In this document: positions 49,609 to 59,786 of the stretch, piece after piece
Position numbering within the stretch: the first letter of the stretch is position 1
How the letters are laid out: each line of letters begins with the position of its first letter
Assembly (NCBI GenBank): GCA_920105625.2
Contig: OV050032.1
Coordinates: 91,310,542-91,374,541 of the forward strand
Source of the DNA: Clusia tigrina
Lineage: Eukaryota > Arthropoda > Insecta > Diptera > Clusiidae
Direction: 5' to 3'
Length of the DNA: 64,000 bases
Notes under the pieces: generated by a model
The model's database searches: none
Told to the model about the DNA's origin: nothing
What the model saw: the letters and a program-made list of their open reading frames with translations, nothing else
Program-made: the position numbers and the translations under genes

Positions 49609-52600
49609 GTGTTTAATTTGGGACTTAAGGGTAGCATAGCTTTGAGCGATAGATTAGATTGGCAAGAGGCTCGAGTACTTTATTGTTACAAAATTACAAG
49701 GTTTTGTGACGCTCCAGTAAAAAGTTACAAGCATTTGTATATTGCAAACTTTGATAGGTGTAGACCGTATAGAAGTTAGGGCCATTTGAAGTTTTATCAG
49801 TGTTTGATTTGGGACTCAAGGGTAGCATAGCTTTGAGCGATAGCTTAAATTGGCAAGAGGCTCGAGTACTTTATTGTTACAAAATTTCAAGGTTTTCTGA
49901 CGCTCCAGTAAAAAGTTACAAGCATTTGTATGTTGCAAACTTTGATAGGTGTAGGACGTACCGTATAGAAGTTAGGGCCATTTGAAGTTTTATCAGTGTC
50001 TGATTTGGGACTCAAGGGTAGCATAGCTTTGAGCGATAGATTAAATAGACAAGAGGTTCGAGTACTTTATTGTTACAAAATTTCAAGGTTTTGTGACGCT
50101 CTAGTAAAAAGTACAAGCATTTGTATATTGCAAACTTTGATAGGTGTAGGACGTACCGTATAGAAGTTAGGGCCATTTGAAGTTTTCTCAGTGTTTGATT
50201 TGGGACTCAAGGGTAGCATAGCTTTGAGCGATAGATTAGATTGACAAGAGGCTCGAGTACTTTATTGTTACAAAATTTCAAGGTTTTATGACGCTCCAGT
50301 AAAAAGTTACAAGCATTTGTATGTTGCAAACTTTGATAGGCGTAGGACGTACCGTATGGAAGTTAGGGCCATTTGAAGTTTTATCAGTGTCTGATTTGGG
50401 ACTCAAGGGTAGCATAGCTTTGAGCGATAGATTCGATTGGCAAGAGGCTCGAGTACTTTATTGTTACAAAATTTCAAGGTTTTATGACGCTCCAGTAAAA
50501 AGTTACAAGCATTTGTATATTGCAAACTTTGATAGGTGCAGGACGTACCGTATAGAAGTTAGGGCCATTTGAAGTTTTATCAGTGTCTGATTTGGAACTC
50601 AAAGGTAGCATAGCTTTGAGCGATAGATTAAAGAGACAAGAGGCTCGAGTACTTTATTGTTACAAAATTTCAAGGTTTTGTGACGCTCCAGTAAAAAGTT
50701 ACAAGCATTTGTATGTTGCAAACTTTGATAGGTGTAGGACGTACCGTATAGAAATTGGGGCCATTTGAAGTTTTATCAGTGTTTGATTTGGGACTCAAGG
50801 GTAGCATAGCTTTGAGCGATAGCTTAAATTGACAAGAGGCTCGAGTACTTTATTGTTACAAAATTTCAAGGTTTTATGACGCTTCAGTAAAAAGTTACAA
50901 GCATTTGTATATTCCAAACTTTGATAGGTGTAGGACGTACCGTATAGAAGTTAGAGCCATTTAAAGTTTTATCAGTGTCTGATTTGGGACTCAAGGGTAG
51001 CATAGCTTTGAGCGAAAGATTAAATAGACAAGAGGTTCGAGTACTTTATTGTTACAAAATTTCAAGGTTTTGTGACGCTCCAGTAAAAAGTGACAAGCAT
51101 TTGTATATTGCAAACTTTGATAGGTGTAGGACGTACCGTATAGAAGTTAGGGCCATTTGAAGTTTTCTCAGTGTTTGATTTGGGACTCAAGGGTAGCACA
51201 GCTCTGAGCGATAGATTAGATTGGCAAGAGGCTCGAGTACTTTATTGTTACAAAATTTCTAGGTTTTATGACGCTCCAGTAAAAACTTACAAGCATTTGT
51301 ATGTTGCAAACTTTGATAGGTGTAGGACGTACCGTATAGAAGTTAGGGCCACTTGAAGTTTTCTCAGTGTTTGATTTGGGACTCAAGGGTAGCATAGCTT
51401 TGAGCGATAGATTAGATTGACAAGAGGCTCGAGTACTTTATTGTTACAAAATTTCAAAGTTTTATGACGCTCCAGTAAAAAGTTACAAGCATTTGTATGT
51501 TGCAAACTTTGATAGGTGTAGGACGTACCGTATGGAAGTTAGGGCCATTTGAAGTTTTATCAGTGTCTGATTTGGGACTCAAGGGTAGCATAGGTTTGAG
51601 CGATAGATTAGATTGGCAAGAGGCTCGAGTAATTTATTGTTACAAAATTTCAAGGTTTTATGACCCTCCAGTAAAATTTACAAGCATTTGTATATTGCAA
51701 ACTTTGATAGGTGTAGGACGTACCGTATAGAAGTTAGGGCCATTTGAAGTTTTCTCAGTGTTTGATTTGGGACTCAAGGGTAGCATAGCTTTGAGCGATA
51801 GATTAGATTGGCAAGAGGCTCGGGTACTTTATTGTTACAAAATTTCAAGGTTTTATGACGCTCCAGTAAAAAGTTACAAGCATTTGTATGTTGCAAACTT
51901 TGATAGGTGTAGGACGTACCGTATAGAAGTTAGGGCCATTTGAAGTTTTCTCAGTGTTTGATTTGGGACTCAAGGGTAGCATAGCTTTGAGCGATAGATT
52001 AGATTGACAAGAGGCTCGAGTACTTTATTGTTACAAAATTTCAAGGTTTTATGACGCTCCAGTAAAAAGTTACAAGCATTTGTATGTTGCAAACTTTGAT
52101 AGGTGTAGGACGTACCGTATGGAAGTTAGGGCCATTTGAAGTTTTATCAGTGTCTGATTTGGGACTCAAGGGTAGCATAGGTTTGAGCGATAGATTAGAT
52201 TGGCAAGAGGCTTGAGTAATTTATTGTTACAAAATTTCAAGATTTTATGACCCTCCAGTAAAATTTACAAGCATTTGTATATTGCAAACTTTGATAGGTG
52301 TAGGACGTAGCGTATAGAAGTTAGGGCCATTTGAAGTTTTATCAGTGTTTGATTTGGGACTCAAGGGTAGCATAGATTTGAGCGATAAATTAGATTGGCA
52401 AGAGGCTCGAGTACTTTATTGTTACAAAATTTCAAGGTTTTATGACGCTCCAGTAAAAACTTACAAGCATTTGTATGTTGCAAACTTTGATAGGTGTAGG
52501 ACGTGCCGTATAGAAGTTAGGGCCATTTGAAGTTTTATCAGTGTTTGATTTGGGACTCAAGGGTAGCATATCTTTGAGCGATAGCTTTAATTGGCAAGAG

Positions 52601-52736
52601 GCTCGAGTAATTTATAGTTACAAAATTTCAAGGTTTTATGATGCTCTATTAAAAAGTTACAAGCATTTGTATGTTGCAAACTTTGATAGGTGTAGGACGT
52701 ACCGTATAGAAGTTAGGGCCATCTGAAGTTTTCTCA
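49609..52736. repeat. 16-monomer block, copy 1 (recurs ~10.18 kb downstream)
   Basis: Units 49609 to 52541 match 59787 to 62720 in order. Shared marks: 5 bp loss giving GTGTAGACC (49609) or GTGTAGACCATATAG (59787), GATAGGCGTAGG (50191), AAAGAGACAAG (50583), TATATTCCAAAC (50779), GAGCGAAAG and AAAGTGACAAG (50975), GCTCTGAGC (51171), ATAGGTTTGAG with GACCCTCC (51563, 52150), ATAGATTTGAG and GACGTGCC (52345), GATGCTCTATT (52541). Single-base losses differ (49996 is 195 bp, 60174 is 196 bp). Confidence 0.9.
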
Positions 52737-53128
52737 GTATTTGATTTGGGACTCAAGGGTAGCATAGCTTTGAGCGATAGCTTAAATAGGCAAGAGGCTC
52801 GAGTAATTTATAGTTACAAAATTTCAAGGTTTTATGACGCTCCAGTAAAAACTTACAAGCATTTGTATGTTACAAACTTTGATAGGTGTAGGACGTGCCG
52901 TATAGAAGTTAGGGCCATTTGAAGTTTTATCAGTGTTTGATTTGGGACTCAAGGGTAGCATAGCTTTGAGCGATAGCTTAAATTGACAAGAGGCTCGAGT
53001 ACTTTATTGTTACAAAATTTCAAGGTTTTATGACGCTCCAGTAAAAAGTTACAAGCATTTGTATATTGCAAACTTTGATAGGTGCAGGACGACCCGTATA
53101 GAAGTTAGGGCCATTTGAAGTTTTATCA
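50583..53128. repeat. 13-monomer HOR, reference copy (2,546 bp)
   Basis: Thirteen ordered unit types begin here and restart at 53129. They recur partly scrambled at 53129-56457 and 56458-58610, and in order at 60762-62915. Types 51563 and 52150 are 195 bp because CCAGTAAAAAGTTAC became CCAGTAAAATTTAC. Confidence 0.88.
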
Positions 53129-54108
53129 GTGTCTGATTTGGGACTCAAAGGTAGCATAGCTTTGAGCGATAGATTAAAGAGACAAGAGGCTCGAGTACTT
53201 TATTGTTACAAAATTTCAAGGTTTTGTGACGCTCCAGTAAAAAGTTACAAGCATTTGTATGTTGCAAACTTTGATAGGTGTAGGACGTACCGTATAGAAA
53301 TTGGGGCCATTTGAAGTTTTATCAGTGTTTGATTTGGGACTCAAGGGTAGCATAGCTTTGAGCGATAGCTTAAATTGACAAGAGGCTCGAGTACTTTATT
53401 GTTACAAAAATTCAAGGTTTTATGACGCTTCAGTAAAAAGTTACAAGCATTTGTATATTCCAAACTTTGATAGGTGTAGGACGTACCGTATAGAAGTTAG
53501 AGCCATTTAAAGTTTTATCAGTGTCTGATTTGGGACTCAAGGGTAGCATAGCTTTGAGCGATAGCTTAAATTGACAAGAGGCTCGAGTACTTTATTGTTA
53601 CAAAATTTCAAGGTTTTATGACGCTTCAGTAAAAAGTTACAAGCATTTGTATATTCCAAACTTTGATAGGTGTAGGACGTGCCGTATAGAAGTTAGGGCC
53701 ATTTGAAGTTTTATCAGTGTTTGATTTGGGACTCAAGGGTAGCATAGCTTTGAGCGATAGCTTAAATTGACAAGAGGCTCGAGTACTTTATTGTTACAAA
53801 ATTTCAAGGTTTTATGACGCTCCAGTAAAAAGTTACAAGCATTTGTATATTGCAAACTTTGATAGGTGCAGGACGTACCGTATAGAAGTTAGGGCCATTT
53901 GAAGTTTTATCAGTGTCTGATTTGGGACTCAAAGGTAGCATTGCTTTGAGCGATAGATTAAATAGACAAGAGGTTCGAGTACTTTATTGTTACAAAATTT
54001 CAAGGTTTTGTGACGCTCCAGTAAAAAGTGACAAGCATTTGTATATTGCAAACTTTGATAGGTGTAGGACGTACCGTATAGAAGTTAGGGCCACTTGAAG
54101 TTTTCTCA

Positions 54109-54304
54109 GTGTTTGATTTGGGACTCAAGGGTAGCATAGCTTTGAGCGATAGATTAGATTGACAAGAGGCTCGAGTACTTTATTGTTACAAAATTTCAAA
54201 GTTTTATGACGCTCCAGTAAAAAGTTACAAGCATTTGTATGTTGCAAACTTTGATAGGTGTAGGACGTACCGTATAGAAATTGGGGCCATTTGAAGTTTT
54301 ATCA
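54109..54304. repeat. Hybrid monomer
   Basis: The front has TTAGATTGACAAG and TTTCAAAGTTTT, the marks of 51367. The end has AGAAATTGGGGCC and TTATCAG, the marks of 50583 and 53129. It is followed by the unit that normally follows 50583. The switch lies between about positions 93 and 169. Confidence 0.82.
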
Positions 54305-55281
54305 GTGTTTGATTTGGGACTCAAGGGTAGCATAGCTTTGAGCGATAGCTTAAATTGACAAGAGGCTCGAGTACTTTATTGTTACAAAATTTCAAGGTTT
54401 TATGACGCTTCAGTAAAAAGTTACAAGCATTTGTATATTCCAAACTTTGATAGGTGTAGGACGTACCGTATAGAAGTTAGAGCCATTTAAAGTTTTATCA
54501 GTGTCTGATTTGGGACTCAAGGGTAGCATAGCTTTGAGCGAAAGATTAAATAGACAAGAGGTTCGAGTACTTTATTGTTACAAAATTTCAAGGTTTTGTG
54601 ACGCTCCAGTAAAAAGTGACAAGCATTTGTATATTGCAAACTTTGATAGGTGTAGGACGTACCGTATAGAAGTTAGGGCCATTTGAAGTTTTCTCAGTGT
54701 TTGATTTGGGACTCAAGTAGCATAGCTCTGAGCGATAGATTAGATTGGCAAGAGGCTCGAGTACTTTATTGTTACAAAATTTCTAGGTTTTATGACGCTC
54801 CAGTAAAAACTTACAAGCATTTGTATGTTGCAAACTTTGATTGGTGTAGGACGTACCGTATAGAAGTTAGGGCCACTTGAAGTTTTCTCAGTGTTTGATT
54901 TGGGACTCAAGGGTAGCATAGCTTTGAGCGATAGATTAGATTGACAAGAGGCTCGAGTACTTTATTGTTACAAAATTTCAAAGTTTTATGACGCTCCAGT
55001 AAAAAGTTACAAGCATTTGTATGTTGCAAACTTTGATAGGTGTAGGACGTACCGTATGGAAGTTAGGGCCATTTGAAGTTTTATCAGTGTCTGATTTGGG
55101 ACTCAAGGGTAGCATAGGTTTGAGCGATAGATTAGATTGGCAAGAGGCTCGAGTAATTTATTGTTACAAAATTTTAAGGTTTTATGACCCTCCAGTAAAA
55201 TTTACAAGCATTTGTATATTGCAAACTTTGATAGGTGTAGGACGTACCGTATAGAAGTTAGGGCCATTTGAAGTTTTCTCA

Positions 55282-55477
55282 GTGTTTGATTTGGGACTCA
55301 AGGGTAGCATAGCTTTGAGCGATAGATTAGATTGGCAAGAGGCTCGAGTACTTTATTGTTACAAAATTTCAAGGTTTTATGACGCTCCAGTAAAAAGTTA
55401 CAAGCATTTGTATGTTGCAAACTTTGATAGGTGTAGGACGTACCGTATAGAAGTTAGGGCCATTTGAAGTTTTCTCA
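55282..55477. repeat. Reference 196 bp monomer used for numbering
   Basis: This copy is close to the consensus and serves as the coordinate reference. Position 1 is the G of GTGTTTGATTTGGG. Landmarks are an imperfect dyad at 16-38, CTCGAG (XhoI) at 62-67, AGTACT (ScaI) at 66-71, A/T tracts at 71-76, 82-88, 94-99 and 111-115, TTGCAA at 134-139, a CGTA direct repeat at 158-161 and 163-166, and TTTGAAG near 182. CpG steps sit at 39, 64, 102, 158 and 163. My base count for the consensus is 57 A, 65 T, 48 G and 26 C. The choice of monomer start is arbitrary. Confidence 0.95.
55297..55319. other. Imperfect dyad inside the monomer (representative copy)
   Basis: Monomer positions 16-38 read CTCAA, GGGT, AGC, ATA, GCT, TTGAG. 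CTCAA pairs with TTGAG and AGC pairs with GCT around an ATA loop, leaving GGGT as a bulge on one side. The same bases recur in most monomers, and the flanking GGGACTCAAGG and GCTTTGAGCGAT blocks are among the most conserved parts of the unit. A cruciform or protein-binding role is only inference. The element could be conserved simply because the array is young. Confidence 0.45.
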
Positions 55478-55673
55478 GTGTTTGATTTGGGACTCAAGGG
55501 TAGCATAGCTTTGAGCGATAGATTAGATTGACAAGAGGCTCGAGTACTTTATTGTTACAAAATTTCAAGGTTTTATGACGCTCCAGTAAAAAGTTACAAG
55601 CATTTGTATGTTGCAAACTTTGATAGGTGTAGGACGTACCGTATGGAAGTTAGGGCCATTTGAAGTTTTATCA

Positions 55674-55869
55674 GTGTCTGATTTGGGACTCAAGGGTAGC
55701 ATAGGTTTGAGCGATAGATTAGATTGGCAAGAGGCTTGAGTAATTTATTGTTACAAAATTTCAAGGTTTTATGACGCTCCAGTAAAAACTTACAAGCATT
55801 TGTATGTTGCAAACTTTGATAGGTGTAGGACGTGCCGTATAGAAGTTAGGGCCATTTGAAGTTTTATCA
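55674..55869. repeat. Hybrid monomer joining two adjacent types
   Basis: The front has ATAGGTTTGAG and GAGGCTTGAGTAATT, the marks of 52150. The rear has CAAGGTTTTATGACGCTCC, AAAACTTAC and GACGTGCC, the marks of 52345. The switch lies between about positions 69 and 92. Unlike 52150 it is a full 196 bp. A one-monomer deletion by exchange between neighbours explains it. Confidence 0.88.
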
Positions 55870-56457
55870 GTGTTTGATTTGGGACTCAAGGGTAGCATAG
55901 CTTTGAGCGATAGCTTTAATTGGCAAGAGGCTCGAGTTATTTATAGTTACAAAATTTCAAGGTTTTATGATGCTCTATTAAAAAGTTACAAGCATTTGTA
56001 TGTTGCAAACTTTGATAGGTGTAGGACGTACCGTATAGAAGTTAGGGCCATCTGAAGTTTTCTCAGTATTTGATTTGGGACTCAAGGGTAGCATAGCTTT
56101 GAGCGATAGCTTAAATAGGCAAGAGGCTCGAGTAATTTATAGTTACAAAATTTCAAGGTTTTATGACGCTCCAGTAAAAACTTACAAGCATTTGTATGTT
56201 ACAAACTTTGATAGGTGTAGGACGTGCCGTATAGAAGTTAGGGCCATTTGAAGTTTTATCAGTGTTTGATTTGGGACTCAAGGGTAGCATAGCTTTGAGC
56301 GATAGCTTAAATTGACAAGAGGCTCGAGTACTTTATTGTTACAAAATTTCAAGGTTTTATGACGCTCCAGTAAAAAGTTACAAGCATTTGTATATTGCAA
56401 ACTTTGATAGGTGCAGGACGTACCGTATAGAAGTTAGGGCCATTTGAAGTTTTATCA

Positions 56458-58806
56458 GTGTCTGATTTGGGACTCAAAGGTAGCATAGCTTTGAGCGATA
56501 GATTAAAGAGACAAGAGGCTCGAGTACTTTATTGTTACAAAATTTCAAGGTTTTGTGACGCTCCAGTAAAAAGTTACAAGCATTTGTATGTTGCAAACTT
56601 TGATAGGTGTAGGACGTACCGTATAGAAATTGGGGCCATTTGAAGTTTTATCAGTGTTTGATTTGGGACTCAAGGGTAGCATAGCTTTGAGCGATAGCTT
56701 AAATTGACAAGAGGCTCGAGTACTTTATTGTTACAAAATTTCAAGGTTTTATGACGCTTCAGTAAAAAGTTACAAGCATTTGTATATTCCAAACTTTGAT
56801 AGGTGTAGGACGTACCGTATAGAAGTTAGAGCCATTTAAAGTTTTATCAGTGTCTGATTTGGGACTCAAGGGTAGCATAGCTTTGAGCGAAAGATTAAAT
56901 AGACAAGAGGTTCGAGTACTTTATTGTTACAAAATTTCAAGGTTTTGTGACGCTCCAGTAAAAAGTGACAAGCATTTGTATATTGCAAACTTTGATAGGT
57001 GTAGGACGTACCGTATAGAAGTTAGGGCCACTTGAAGTTTTCTCAGTGTTTGATTTGGGACTCAAGGGTAGCATAGCTTTGAGCGATAGATTAGATTGAC
57101 AAGAGGCTCGAGTACTTTATTGTTACAAAATTTCAAAGTTTTATGACGCTCCAGTAAAAAGTTACAAGCATTTGTATGTTGCAAACTTTGATAGGTGTAG
57201 GACGTACCGTATGGAAGTTAGGGCCATTTGAAGTTTTATCAGTGTCTGATTTGGGACTCAAGGGTAGCATAGGTTTGAGCGATAGATTAGATTGGCAAGA
57301 GGCTCGAGTAATTTATTGTTACAAAATTTCAAGGTTTTATGACCCTCCAGTAAAATTTACAAGCATATGTATATTGCAAACTTTGATAGGTGTAGGACGT
57401 ACCGTATAGAAGTTAGGGCCATTTGAAGTTTTCTCAGTGTTTGATTTGGGACTCAAGGGTAGCATAGCTTTGAGCGATAGATTAGATTGGCAAGAGGCTC
57501 GAGTACTTTATTGTTACAAAATTTCAAGGTTTTATGACGCTCCAGTAAAAAGTTACAAGCATTTGTATGTTGCAAACTTTGATAGGTGTAGGACGTACCG
57601 TATAGAAGTTAGGGCCATTTGAAGTTTTCTCAGTGTTTGATTTGGGACTCAAGGGTAGCATAGCTTTGAGCGATAGATTAGATTGACAAGAGGCTCGAGT
57701 ACTTTATTGTTACAAAATTTCAAGGTTTTATGACGCACCAGTAAAAAGTTACAAGCATTTGTATGTTGCAAACTTTGATAGGTGTAGGACGTACCGTATG
57801 GAAGTTAGGGCCATTTGAAGTTTTATCAGTGTCTGATTTGGGACTCAAGGGTAGCATAGGTTTGAGCGATAGATTAGATTGGCAAGAGGCTCGAGTAATT
57901 TATTGTTACAAAATTTCAAGGTTTTATGACCCTCCAGTAAAATTTACAAGCATATGTATATTGCAAACTTTGATAGGTGTAGGACGTACCGTATAGAAGT
58001 TAGGGCCATTTGAAGTTTTCTCAGTGTTTGATTTGGGACTCAAGGGTAGCATAGCTTTGAGCGATAGATTAGATTGGCAAGAGGCTCGAGTACTTTATTG
58101 TTACAAAATTTCAAGGTTTTATGACGCTCCAGTAAAAAGTTACAAGCATTTGTATGTTGCAAACTTTGATAGGTGTAGGACGTACCGTATAGAAGTTAGG
58201 GCCATTTGAAGTTTTCTCAGTGTTTGATTTGGGACTCAAGGGTAGCATAGCTTTGAGCGATAGATTAGATTGACAAGAGGCTCGAGTACTTTATTGTTAC
58301 AAAATTTCAAGGTTTTATGACGCTCCAGTAAAAAGTTACAAGCATTTGTATGTTGCAAACTTTGATAGGTGTAGGACGTACCGTATGGAAGTTAGGGCCA
58401 TTTGAAGTTTTATCAGTGTCTGATTTGGGACTCAAGGGTAGCATAGGTTTGAGCGATAGATTAGATTGGCAAGAGGCTTGAGTAATTTATTGTTACAAAA
58501 TTTCAAGATTTTATGACCCTCCAGTAAAATTTACAAGCATTTGTATATTGCAAACTTTGATAGGTGTAGGACGTAGCGTATAGAAGTTAGGGCCATTTGA
58601 AGTTTTATCAGTGTTTGATTTGGGACTCAAGGGTAGCATAGCTTTGAGCGATAGATTAGATTGGCAAGAGGCTCGAGTACTTCATTGTTACAAAATTTCA
58701 AGGTTTTATGACGCTCCAGTAAAAACTTACAAGCATTTGTATATTGCAAACTTTGATAGGTGTAGGACGTACCGTATAGATGTTAGGGTCATTTGAAGTT
58801 TTCTCA
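56458..58806. repeat. Shortened third version of the 13-monomer HOR
   Basis: Order: AAAGAGAC type (56458), TATTCC type (56654), GCGAAAG type (56850), then directly the 51367 type (57046; the 51171 type is missing), then two rounds of a trimer (57242 and 57829), then the 52150 type (58416) and a 52345-like unit (58611) with private CTTCATTG and GATGTTAGGGTC. Confidence 0.85.
57242..58415. repeat. Local trimer repeat, 2 x 587 bp
   Basis: Units 57242, 57437, 57633 repeat as 57829, 58024, 58220. Each round is a 195 bp ATAGGTTTGAG/GACCCTCC unit, a near-consensus unit and a TTAGATTGACAAG unit ending GTATGGAAG. Both rounds share GCATATGTATATTGC. The following 58416 begins a third partial round. Elsewhere (51563, 55087, 61742) only one round precedes the 52150 type. 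Confidence 0.9.
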
Positions 58807-59394
58807 GTGTTTGATTTGGGACTCAAGGGTAGCATAGCTTTGAGCGATAGATTAAATTGGCAAGAGGCTCGAGTACTTTATTGTTACAAAATTTCAAGGT
58901 TTTATGACGCTCTATTAAAAAGTTACAAGCATTTGTATGTTGGAAACTTTGATAGGTGTAGGACGTAACGTATAGAAGTTAGGGCCATTTGAAGTTTTAT
59001 CAGAGTTTGATTTGGGACTCAAGGGTAGCATAGCTTTGAGCGATATATTAGATTGGCAAGAGGCTCGAGTACTTTATTGTTACAAAATTTCAAGGTTTTA
59101 TGACGCTCCAGTAAAAAGTTACAAGCATTTGTATGTTGCAAACTTTGATAGGTGTAGGACGTACCGTATAGAAGTTAGGACCATTTGAAGTTTTATCAGT
59201 GTTTGATTTGGGACTCAAGGGTAGCATAGCTTTGAGCGATAGCTTAAAGAGGCAAGGGGCTCGATTCATTTATAGTTACAAAATTTCAAGATTTTATGAC
59301 GCTCCAGTAAAAACTTAAAATCATTTGTATGTTGCAAACTTTGATAGGTGTAGGACGTACCGTATAGAAGTTAGGGCCATTTAAAGTTTTATCA
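58807..59394. repeat. Three-monomer segment, copy 1
   Basis: 58807 (CTATTAAAA, GTTGGAAACTTTG), 59003 (GATATATTAGATTGG), 59199 (AAAGAGGCAAGGGGC, CTCGATTCATTT, AAAACTTAAAATC). They recur at 62916, 63112 and 63308 (offset 4,109 bp). Unit 59199 and its copy are among the most altered in the right third. Confidence 0.88.
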
Positions 59395-59786
59395 GTGTCT
59401 GATTTGGGACTCAAGGGTAGCATAGCTTTGAGCGATAGATTAAATAGACAAGAGGTTCGAGTACTTTATTGTTACAAAATTTCAAGGTTTTGTGACGCTC
59501 CAGTAAAAAGTTACAAGCATTTGTATATTGCAAACTTTGATAGGTGTAGGACGTACCGTATGGAAGTTAGGGCCATTTGAAGTTTTATCAGTATCTGATT
59601 TGGGACTCAAGGGTAGCATAGCTTTGAGCGATAGATTAAATTGACAAGAGGCTCGAGTAATTTATTGTTACAAAATTTCAAGGTTTTATGACGCTCCAGT
59701 AAAAAGTTACAAGCATTTGTATATTGCAAAATTTGATAGGTGTAGGACATACCGTATACAAGTTAGGGCCATTTGAAGTTGTATCA
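59395..59786. repeat. Two monomers matching 48267-48658
   Basis: GAGGTTCG/AATAGAC unit ending GTATGGAAG, then a GTATCTGATT unit. They precede the 59787 block as 48267-48658 precede the 48659-49608 run. Confidence 0.85.

Larger units (their letters stand above)
53129..56457. repeat. Rearranged 17-monomer version of the 13-monomer HOR
   Basis: Compared with 50583-53128 it contains extra early units (53521, 53717, 53913, 54109), then resumes the standard order from 54305, and lacks one unit because 52150 and 52345 types are fused at 55674. Units 53913 and 54109 are themselves hybrids. Unit 54697 is 194 bp (CTCAAGTAGC). Confidence 0.85.

Noticed and set aside
55282..55467. GTG-started reading frames of 61 codons (83 codons when an upstream ATG is in frame) in many monomers, ending in TGA before AGTTTT
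   Set aside because: One frame of the 196 bp unit happens to lack stops for 183 nt. In a large share of monomers codon 18 is TGA instead of TGG, indels are mostly not multiples of three, 196 is not divisible by three so frames do not continue, and variants hit all codon positions. There is no ribosome-binding or promoter context. I see a by-product of the repeat, not a gene family.
55282..55477. CENP-B box
   Set aside because: The TTCG and CGGG cores needed at the right spacing are absent from the consensus. Variant GGTTCGAGTACTTTA has TTCG but not the remaining core bases.
55282..55477. Curved DNA from phased A-tracts (positions 82-88, 94-97, 111-115)
   Set aside because: The first two tracts are about one helical turn apart but the next is not in phase, so I cannot support a bend without calculation. 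A curvature prediction would settle it.
55282..55477. Internal subrepeat origin of the monomer (GTTACAA occurs near positions 78 and 117)
   Set aside because: Only seven bases match and the flanking sequence does not align, so I see no convincing shorter ancestral repeat.
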